DNA from: Aselliscus stoliczkanus
Lineage: Eukaryota > Chordata > Mammalia > Chiroptera > Hipposideridae
DNA: 64,000 nt
NCBI GenBank assembly: GCA_033961575.1
Contig: CM066739.1
Coordinates: forward strand, 67,828,559 to 67,892,558
Direction of reading: 5' to 3'
The notes below the pieces were generated by a model. That model saw nothing but the letters and a program-made list of their open reading frames with translations. It made no database searches and was not told the origin of the DNA. Below are positions 55,977 through 64,000 of the stretch, one piece after another. Made by a program: the position numbers and the translations under genes. Position 1 is the stretch's first letter. Each line of letters starts with the position of its first letter.

Positions 55977-57959
55977 TTATGGTTTCTATGTCGGTTTTTA
56001 TGCTTGCTCTCTCTTGTTGAAGTTCTCCCTAAGTTCCTTGAGCATCCTATAACCATTGTTTTGAACTCTATCTCTGGTAGGTTGCTTGCCTCCATTTCAT
56101 TTAGTTCTTTTTCTGGAATTTTCTCCTGTTCATTGATTTGGGACGTATTTCTCTGTTTCCTCATTTTGGCTGCCCCTCTGTGTTTGTTTCTATATATTAG
56201 GTAGATAGATCAATCTTCTATGTCATCCAGCCTTGCCGGTGGTCTGATGTAGTAGGTGCCCTATGGCACAGTCTCCCTGGTCACCTGATCTGGGTACTCC
56301 AGGAGTGTCCCTTGTGTGGGTTGTGTGTGCTCTCCTGTGATAATTGAGCCTTGATTGCTGTTTGCATGTCACTGGGTGGTACTGAACTTCAGGCTGACTG
56401 GCTATGGGGTTTGGCCGTGTCCACATCCTATGGGCTGCTGTGTGAGAAGGCTCATTCTACTGAGTGGGATTTGCTCCAGTGGGCTCTGATGCTTGTTGAG
56501 GCCCTTTGTGTGTGTTGCTTGTGGGGCTAATTGGCTGGTGCTCTGCTGTTGTGTAAAGCCAACCTCCAAGTATGTTGGTTCTTGGGCTTCTTGGGAGGGG
56601 CTCTGGTCCAGGCCCAGGTCAGCTACTGCCTGTGACCAGCTGGAGACTATCTGCTAGGAACTATACTTCAAAGCGATTCACAATTGTTCACTGCCTGTGC
56701 TAAAGTTGGAGGGACATAAGAGAGGCCACGCTGCAAACCAAGGACGGATGCACCAGTACTGGGCCTGGCTTTAGCTCTGCAAAATATCAGGACACCCCAA
56801 GGCCTGCTGCTACCTGCTGGCTCCCTTAAGATTCAGCCACTGATAAAGCCTCCTAGGGTAGGGTCTCAGGGAATCACTAGACTGGGAAGAGTTGTGGTCA
56901 CCAGGTTGATGTAGACTCTGGTTTGGTGCCAGTGCTGAGCCTGGAGTTACTCAGCAGAAGTCTCAGTGCATACCGCGGTCAGTTGCCACCCACAGGCTCC
57001 AATAGTTTTCCAAGAAAAAATGCAATGTGGATGGGGCTGGCTGCTTGGGAGAAAGTGCCTCTAGCAGTGTGTAAGTTGGGTGGGGCATGATCCCAGCAGA
57101 GTTAGCATGGTGGAGCAGTAGAGCTCACCAGGCCAATCAGATTCAGACTTGGCCATGTGGGAGGGCTCAACACAGGAAAGATGGTACCCCCCTCCAGCTG
57201 CACAGGAGAAAGACCCCACACAGGGAAAATGGCGACTGTCCTCCAGCCCTCTTCTTGCAGCCACACAGCTTGGTCTGCTCCCCATATGCCTCTAATGCCT
57301 GCTAAGTTACCATCCCTCTGCCAGAGCCTGAGGTGAGTGCCTGTGAGAGAGTAAATCTGTGTGTGGGCCCTTTAAGAAAACATCCGGGTTCCTGGAGCCT
57401 TCCATCCCATTCAGATGCTCAGAAGCCCCACTGTTTTTCACAGCCAATGTTGTGGAGGCTCTTTTTCCTGGCACTAGTACTCCAAGGTGGGGACCCTGGT
57501 GTGGGGCTGGAAACATCCATGGCTGAGATATCCGTCCTGAGTCTCAGCTACCACATGGAGGTTTGGGGCCAGCCTGTTCCTCATCTCACCCCTTCTCCCA
57601 GTCTTGATGTGGCTTCTTTATATCCTTAGTTGTAAAATTTCTATTCAGCTAGACTTCAGATGGCTGTCCAGGTTGACTGTTTTATAATTTAGTTGTAATT
57701 TTGATGTGTTCATGGATGAGAGCAGGCACAGTGTTATCTACTCTGCCATTTGGATCTCTGTCCTGAAGAGTCTTTCTTAGTAATGGGGTTCTTCCACTTT
57801 CTTCTCAGCACTAGGGCTGGCTTACCCTGTTCAGGACTTTTCACCTGCTTGAACAGCAAGGCTATCACCCCATTCATGGGAGCCGTTGGGTGGAGAGTCC
57901 ACCCCACCAGAGCAGTAATTTCCCCAGGTAGGGATATATACTATTGATGACTCATAAAA

Positions 57960-58430
57960 TGATTTTAGGCAGTACATGGATGAACATTTCTGTCATAACA
58001 ATTATTGTATTATTATAATTCATTTTTTTTGACAAATAATACAGTCACACAAATATGGGAAATTTTCCTCCCATCGCTACCTAATTCTTCCCACCCAACA
58101 GGAACTGTTTATATTAGTTTATTGGCACTCTTCTTTCAGGAAAGATTTTAAGCATATGAAATGGAGACCCTGTCTCTCTCCTGTCTCCTGCCCTTTTGCA
58201 TGCATACATAATTCTGTACTATGCTCTTTTCTCTTAACAATAGTTCCTTATCAGGATATAGAGAACTTCCTCCTTCTTTCTATGGCTGTGTATTTCCTTC
58301 ATATAACCAGTCCTCTGTTGAGGGGTAGTCAGGGCCTTTCCAATTATATGTTATCACAACAAGGTTGCAATGAATCTTCTTGTGTATATATCACCTCACA
58401 CATCTGTAAACGTATTTGTTAAAGTAGAAT
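57960..58430 (-). repeat. Old L1 3'-UTR-like sequence
   Basis: tatggctgtgtatttccttc, agggcctttccaattatatg and caaggttgcaatgaatcttc are antisense L1 3'-end phrases. Diverged. Confidence 0.55.
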
Positions 58431-58439
58431 AGGTGGGAC

Positions 58440-59600
58440 AGAGAGTTTATTTATTTTAATGTGTATTAGAAAAAAATTGTATAGCTGGCACACCAAACCT
58501 ACAATATCACAGTTACTGTATTGTATAAGGAAACTAAAGTTTTTTTAAAAAGTGAGCTAATGAAAGAACAATACTAAATAAATAGCAGCATATGCAGATT
58601 GAAAATTTGGCTAAAAATGATGAAAGTGGTATATAAAGGTATATAAACACTGGCCTAGCATGGGACTCTTAGTGTCCCTGCCAGAAGCTCCTAAAATCTC
58701 CATTTCTTTCAGGGTTCAAAGGTAGAGAAAATGCCCAGAGTGGGGTAAATCTGAGTCCAGAGACCTGTGTTTGAATTTTGACTTTCCTTCAGCTGGCTGT
58801 GGGGTCTTACAGCTTTTTGCAGCATCACTTTTCTTATGAGGGGAGGTGTTTTGTGGGGAGGAGTCATAATACAGTCAAGTGCTTAGGACACAGTGCCTCC
58901 TTGAGAAAGGTGGCTGTTATAATTCAGCTACTTTGAGTGAATTTGGGGAAGAAAGAGAAGTCAGAAGCTTTGTTCTGCTTAGCACCTCTCACTTTCAACA
59001 CTTCTCCAGAAACGCAGTTGTAATGGCAGTTGGAAGCAAAGCCAGATGCGATATATAATAGAGTATGTGACCTGTGCAGCTACACAGGGCCCTAGGCTTA
59101 GAAGGTCTCCCTGCTTGGTTTAATTTAATTCTCTGCTGTCACCATCTTGAGGCTTTTAATAATTCTGAACAAGAGGCCACATTTTCTATATGCACAGAAC
59201 CCTGCCAATTCTGTAATCAGTCTCCTGTATTAAATGTCAGACACACATGGTTTCTCCCTCCTACAGCCACCCCTGACAGATTGTGTCCCATTGCTCCTGA
59301 AAGTTGCTGGGGCCATCTAACATCCTGGCCACATCTGCTGTGGCCTGGGGCCCCCTCTGCTGACACGTTCTGTCCTGGTCCTACATCTATCCTCAGCAGA
59401 CATTCCCAGCATCATTCTAGAGGAGAACATTTGGGAGCCTGTTTCCAAGCCCCCCTAGGTTTTCCAGGGAGCCTTCACTGGTTAGAATCAGGATTTGGAG
59501 GTGCCTCAGTGCCTTGTGCCCCCAGCCATGCCCCTGAGTTCCATGGAGGCACTTAACTATCTGTGGTCCTCTCTCATCCTGTTTTAACCAAGGAATTTTG
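58440..59600. other. Intergenic, no gene seen
   Basis: A 160-codon open frame at 59074-59556 has a composition of non-coding DNA (many Cys, Pro, His) and no recognised similarity. Confidence 0.5.
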
Positions 59601-59810
59601 GTTCCATTGTGGGGCCAGGAGTCATGGATTCGGACCCTGGCTCCATCACATACTACCTAAGTGAACTTTCATAAGTCACTCCAGTTCTCAAAAGCCTCAA
59701 TTTCCTCATCTGCAAGGTGGTTATAAGAATGGTGCCTAACTTGTTGGTTTACCCTGAGATTGAAATAAAATGTTATATAAAAGTGCCAAGCAGCTGCTGA
59801 ATGCAGTGAG
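59600..59810 (+). repeat. MIR SINE
   Basis: ccaggagtcatggattcgga, ccctggctccatcacatact and tttcctcatctgcaaggtgg match MIR from core to 3' end. Confidence 0.8.
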
Positions 59811-60294
59811 TGCTTTTGGATCTCCAAATTTATGACAGAAAAATGAATAAGCAGTCTTTTTTGCTTCGCGGAGTGCTGATCCTCTGTTTGAACATTCCCA
59901 CCCTCCTACTCCAGGCTATCTGAGCAAAAATCTCAGTGCTGGGCGCCACCTCCTCAGCCAGACCCTTGGACTCTCAATTCCACCTCTGTCCAAGCTCCAC
60001 ACAGTTTTCTCTTGGCTTCTGGTTTGTCTGCTCTCAACTTTGTAGCCATTTACTCCTTAGAATTCTTAGCAAACAAAAGCTTTGCAGATGGTTTGCTACA
60101 CGGGGCAGCCATTAAGCACATAAAATTCATGACACTCGGTCTGGGGTTATTCAGTGCTGTGGAAGTCCCCTTTTACACAAAACACTGACTTCCTGTTTTA
60201 GAATCTATTGTAATTTTCCACTAACCAGAGTTTTTACACTTCCTTGTCTATCTTTTCAGATTGTCTGCTTATAAGCTGTAGGTGGGATATCCAC

Positions 60295-61542
60295 GAGGTG
60301 TGATCAAAAAATGCGGTGAATGTTAAAAACAAATTTATTACAGTAAAAGACACATTGCCACTAATCTCCCTCAAAATACTCTCCCTTGCTTAGAACACAC
60401 TTATCCCATTGTTCTTGCCACTTTCTGAAGCAATCTGGAAGTCGTCTTTCATGAGTGTCTTCTTTTTTTTTTTTTAATTCTTTTATTGTGAAATAAACTT
60501 TTTTTTAAAAAAATTAGTTTCAGGTGTACAACACAGCATAATAGCTATACTTTTTACCCCTCAAAGTGACAACCTCCCTCCCCCAGTTCGCCACCCCACT
60601 CCTCCCCCCCCATATCATACATATCTATTACAATTCCTTTGACTCCCTTCCACAGTATGCTCCACATCCCGTGACTATCTATATATTCAGTTACAGTTGG
60701 CATACAACATTATACAACATCAGTTTCAGGTGTACAGTGCAGTGATCAAGCCTCTACTCAGAGTGTCTTTAGTTGCCCTGTCATGGCTGCCTCCATGTTC
60801 TGAATCGATTCAAAACATTTACCTTTCATGATCATTTTGACTTTGGGAAAGAGCCAGAAGTCACACGATGCCAGATCCAGTGAATAAGGTGGGTGAGGAC
60901 AGACAGTAATGTTTTTATTTGACAGAAATTGCCATATACCAGAAGTGATACGTGATATGGAGCATTGTTATGATGGAGGATGACTTACAGCACACTTTGG
61001 AACACACCTTCTCTCATTTGTAGCTCACACCCAACTGGCTGCACTGAACAAGTTGAAATTTTTCACATATTGTTACTAAGGTTCGATGCACTGCTTCCCG
61101 TATTGAAAATCCCTGCCTTTCTGTTGGATGGCACCCGGCAGCAGCATTCACCGTATTTTGTGAGCACAACGGAAAGGCTCCCTGTCACACATTGCTTCTG
61201 GTATGGCAATTTCTGTCAAATAAAAATATTACGGTGTGTCCTCATCCACCTTATTCACCAGATCTGGCACCGTGAGACTTCTGGCTCTTCCCCAAAGTCA
61301 AAATGACCATGAAAAGTAATCATTTTGAATCGACTTAGGACATTGAGGCAGCCATGACAGCGTAACTAAAAACACTCGTGAAAGAGGACTTCCAGAACTG
61401 CTTCAGAAAGTGGCAAGAAAGATGGGATAAATGTACTTGAAGCAACGGGGAGTATTTTAAGAGGGTATTAATGGCAATGTGTCTTTTACTGTAATAATTT
61501 TTTAAAAAATTTAAACATTCACTGTATTGTTTGATCACACCT
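60295..61542. mobile_element. Palindromic mariner remnant: two inverted 3' halves with matching ends
   Basis: The left terminus gaggtgtgatca (60295-60306) and right terminus tgatcacacctc (61531-61542) are exact inverted repeats. The left arm (60295-60452 plus 60770 to about 60980) is on the minus strand and the right arm (about 61190-61542) on the plus strand. Both encode the mariner transposase C-terminal part (equivalents of PYSPDLAPCDFWLFPK, frame-broken). About 200 bases lie between the arms. Both arms are strongly mutated, so no transposase is made. Confidence 0.85.
60453..60769 (-). mobile_element. L1-like 3' end nested in the left mariner arm
   Basis: Insert 60462-60760 with a T-run at its left (poly(A) on the minus strand) and a 9-base duplication gagtgtctt (60453-60461, 60761-60769). 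Phrases ttagtttcaggtgtacaaca and cagtttcaggtgtacagtgc occur near its two ends. Confidence 0.8.
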
Positions 61543-61678
61543 CATATTTCTTATACCACAGTCCTCCAGTCCCTCTCTTGCTCTCTCTTTTCATCCTGTC
61601 CCCTGGGACATTGAATCCTGGAAAGCAGATGGGGAAATGGGTAGAGATGTGGTTCTTAGAAGGGCAAAGAAACAAATT

Positions 61679-61822
61679 AAGAACCTACTACAGGGCTGGC
61701 CAAGTGGTGCAGTGGTTAAGTGCTGGCCAAGCCAGCAGCCCCGGTTCGGTCCCACATATGAGGGCCAGTGACACTGCCCTCAAAAAAAAAAAAAAAAAAA
61801 AAGTAAAAAAGAACCTACTACA
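61679..61822 (+). mobile_element. tRNA-derived SINE (plus)
   Basis: Element 61693-61808 with a 14-base duplication aagaacctactaca (61679-61692, 61809-61822). The anticodon-arm region is shortened (ctggccaagccagc). Confidence 0.95.
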
Positions 61823-62690
61823 ATATTTCAGGCAAGAAATAATAATGTTAAGGCAGCCCCAGGAAGACAGAAAGAGTGTGAATAAATGAGGCCTTGCACA
61901 TGGAGATAAAGGAGAGGAGGAATCAAAGATAAGAGTCCCTGGTGTTTTCAGCTGGAGTGACTCTTTGACTTTGAACCTCATGCAGGTTCAAGAGTCTTTC
62001 TGACATCTTGGTTGGTCTGTAGTAACACCTTCCCACTGATGAAATGTGTTTTTCTTCTCTTTTCTTCATAAGCTCTAACTGCCTTTCTCTTGAACAGAAC
62101 TAAGCAGGCAGATTAAGCTAAATTCCAACTTGTTTCCTAAAGTTCACCAGATAAGCCAAAAAGCACCTGGGGTCCAAGGGAAGAGGTCAGGAGCAGAGAC
62201 ACTGAGCCCGGCTGCAAGGGCTTCAGGCCTGAGGCAAATGGTTTCCAGATATTTCCACATGCATTTCCTCTCCTCTGGACACCAAGTTTTGATGGCGGAT
62301 GTGCCTCAAAGGCAATGTAGACGTGGGAGAGAATTAATGCCTGCAACCAATCAGCAAAAGTCCTCCCCTAGCAGGTGTCCAAAAGTGGGAAGGGCAAGGG
62401 TCTAACCATCTTCCCACTTTATCTTAGGGAAGGTTAGGAAACAGAGGGCTGAAACCAATGACCAATTGGGAGTATACAGTTCTCAGACCTTCGTCAAAAG
62501 TCAGCTGGATCTGCCCAGCCCTTTCTCCTACAACCTCTCCTTCCCAGTGTTACTACCTATTGGCCATTGTGGTTCCCCAAAGATGAGCATCAGTCCCCAA
62601 GGTTCACCCTGAGGACAATTGCATATCTAATTGCTGTAGGTGCAGAGTCTGACATCCCCTCGGGTGGGAGCAGTGCTGGCAAGTATCTCT
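61823..62690. other. Intergenic, no gene seen
   Basis: No recognised repeat or conserved coding frame. Confidence 0.5.
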
Positions 62691-62890
62691 AATACTAACA
62701 GTTTCTCTCTATCAGGTCCCTACTGTGTGCCAGGAAATCTTGAAGCACTTCATCTGCCTCATTTACTCCTTACAAAAACCTCCTGATAGCAAACGAAACT
62801 GAACCCTAGTTTAAGTTAGTCGTTCAAGGTGCAGAGCTCATAAAAGACCAGGATTAAACCCAGGTCTGACTCCAAACCAATTTATACTCA
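62690..62890 (+). repeat. MIR/L2-like repeat
   Basis: tactgtgtgccaggaaatct, gcacttcatctgcctcattt and accaggattaaacccaggtc fit an old MIR/L2 3' end. Confidence 0.6.
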
Positions 62891-64000
62891 GTAAAGGAGA
62901 TGGCAAGAGAAATTGCTGTCTCAGAAGCATTTTACCTATTCTGAATACTTGTGAGCAATTTTTTTTTTTCTTTCTCAAAATCCAAAGGATGCCAAAGGTA
63001 TTTCAGCTGTAAATTTGTTTTGTTTTTTCCTAAATAAAAACAAACAAAGGAAAGCAATAAAAACAGGGATCTTTTCCTTCACGAATGGTTTTTTGCTGCC
63101 TAGAGAGGGAGGGGGTGATTTGGCCTTGAGAGGTCTCCTAAAATGCTGACTATGATCTGATAGACCGTTGGCTGACACAAATACAAAAGCTGTGACTTTC
63201 TGCCTTCAAGTTGCTGGTCTGGGACCCGTCAGTCCACCAAAAATTGAGTCTCCCCTGACATGAAACTGACTGTGGGAGAAGCAAGCCCTGTCCAAAATAG
63301 CAGGGTCAGAGCGGGCAGAGGCCAGAGCGGGCAGAGGGCAGAGGGGCGTAAGGGCGGACCTCAGCAGCTGGCAAAGAGGAGTCTGGGAGTTAGGGAGGTG
63401 GGGACCTCCATCAGCCCGAGGGCCGGCCAGGACACTCTGCATTATAGCCTTGACCTCTCTGAACACTGTAAATACTTAAATAAACTGGAAACGTTTCTTC
63501 ACCCCATGGCCCCAAAGAAGTTCCTGTAAAGGCAAATAAATATCAAAATAGATACAAAAATAGGCAGCTTTAAAAAAAAAAAAAGCCTGAGAAATTTGGA
63601 ATTTGGGATCCCTGGCATAGTCCTGTGTTCCTCCTTCTGTCAGCTGTGGAGCTTTTGCCTCCCAAGGAGCTGGCCCCATGGGCTTCAGCCTCAAGTGCAT
63701 TTTAGCTGAAGATCACTCTGGGCCTGGTCCCATCTATCCCCTCAGCCATCACTCGGCGCCCAGGTGCCTTCTCATCCCATGGGGTCACCCCAGGGGGTCC
63801 CAGAATTCTTCTCTGGCTCAGGCTGGGGCACTTGGACAGAAGGGTGGGCAGGGGAGCAGACTGTCCCTGCTGGTGGGACTTTCCTGAGGTGATTTGTGAA
63901 ACTACAGGTGGAGTCCTGCTGAGGTCATTTGCCAAAGTCAGATGGAGACAAGCTCTTAACTAGATTTTCTCTGTTTGGGGAAGAAGCAGGCAAATCCTTG
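62891..64000. other. Intergenic to the window edge
   Basis: No gene recognised. Includes a short repeated phrase at 63309-63340 (gagcgggcagaggcca / gagcgggcagagggca) and A-rich runs near 63570. Confidence 0.5.

Larger units (their letters stand above)
55190..57752 (-). mobile_element. HAL1/L1-type element (minus strand): 5' UTR and ORF1 remnant, no ORF2
   Basis: The 5' end on the minus strand at about 57752 (ggcagagtagataacactg) is followed by a long 5' UTR. An ORF1-type frame lies at 55602-55856 (NKITEMKNSLEGITSRLNEA, LRDLWDNIKCNNIHMIGVPE), a coiled coil running into the RRM start. Further ORF1 C-terminal sequence (KVKDKQRTLKAAREMQ) continues to about 55420, frame-broken, and then the ORF1 end to 55190. 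ORF2 (reverse transcriptase) is absent. A SINE interrupts it at 55871-55976. Confidence 0.85.

Noticed and set aside
60980..61306. Transposase-like open frame of 108 codons
   Set aside because: Fragmentary and frame-broken mariner remnant, not a functional gene.

Overview
This window is ordinary vertebrate nuclear DNA: long introns with GT..AG borders, dispersed retroposons, microsatellites, and two genes recognisable exon by exon. On the plus strand is the 3' four-fifths of SMG7, a nonsense-mediated mRNA decay adaptor. On the minus strand is the complete coding region of NCF2 (p67phox, the cytosolic activator of the phagocyte NADPH oxidase). The SMG7-NCF2 order with convergent 3' ends is the arrangement known from human 1q25. 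The main young repeat is a short tRNA-derived SINE (about 105 bp plus A-tail) present in at least 13 copies. Together with a second tRNA-SINE type, HAL1/L1-type 5' regions and mariner remnants, and with no primate Alu or rodent B1 seen, this points to a laurasiatherian mammal, most likely a bat. The species call is inference.

Layout. 1-369: SMG7 intron. 370-19134: sixteen SMG7 exons, including an in-frame 50-codon cassette exon at 14403-14552. 19135 to about 21635: SMG7 3' UTR of about 2.5 kb. About 21.64-22.44 kb: spacer between the convergent genes. About 22.44-46.22 kb: NCF2 on the minus strand, with fourteen coding exons and an open frame of 527 codons. 46373-46470: candidate non-coding first exon and PU.1-type promoter motif. 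46.5-64 kb: gene-poor DNA with old L2/MIR/L1-like sequence, two HAL1/L1 5' regions (49.09-50.54 and 55.19-57.75 kb), a possible decayed coding-like retrocopy (53.55-55.18 kb) and a palindromic mariner remnant (60.30-61.54 kb).

The two genes are not known to share a pathway. SMG7 recruits deadenylation and decapping activity to phosphorylated UPF1. NCF2 couples Rac-GTP to gp91phox electron transfer and binds p47phox and p40phox. All exon joins were checked by length and phase; both reading frames stay open throughout what is visible. I found no RNA gene, CRISPR array or operon-like novel system. The most unusual items are the inverted mariner pair, a GC-rich tandem-unit retroposon at 24.6-24.9 kb, and the frameshifted coding-like block at 53.5-55.2 kb.
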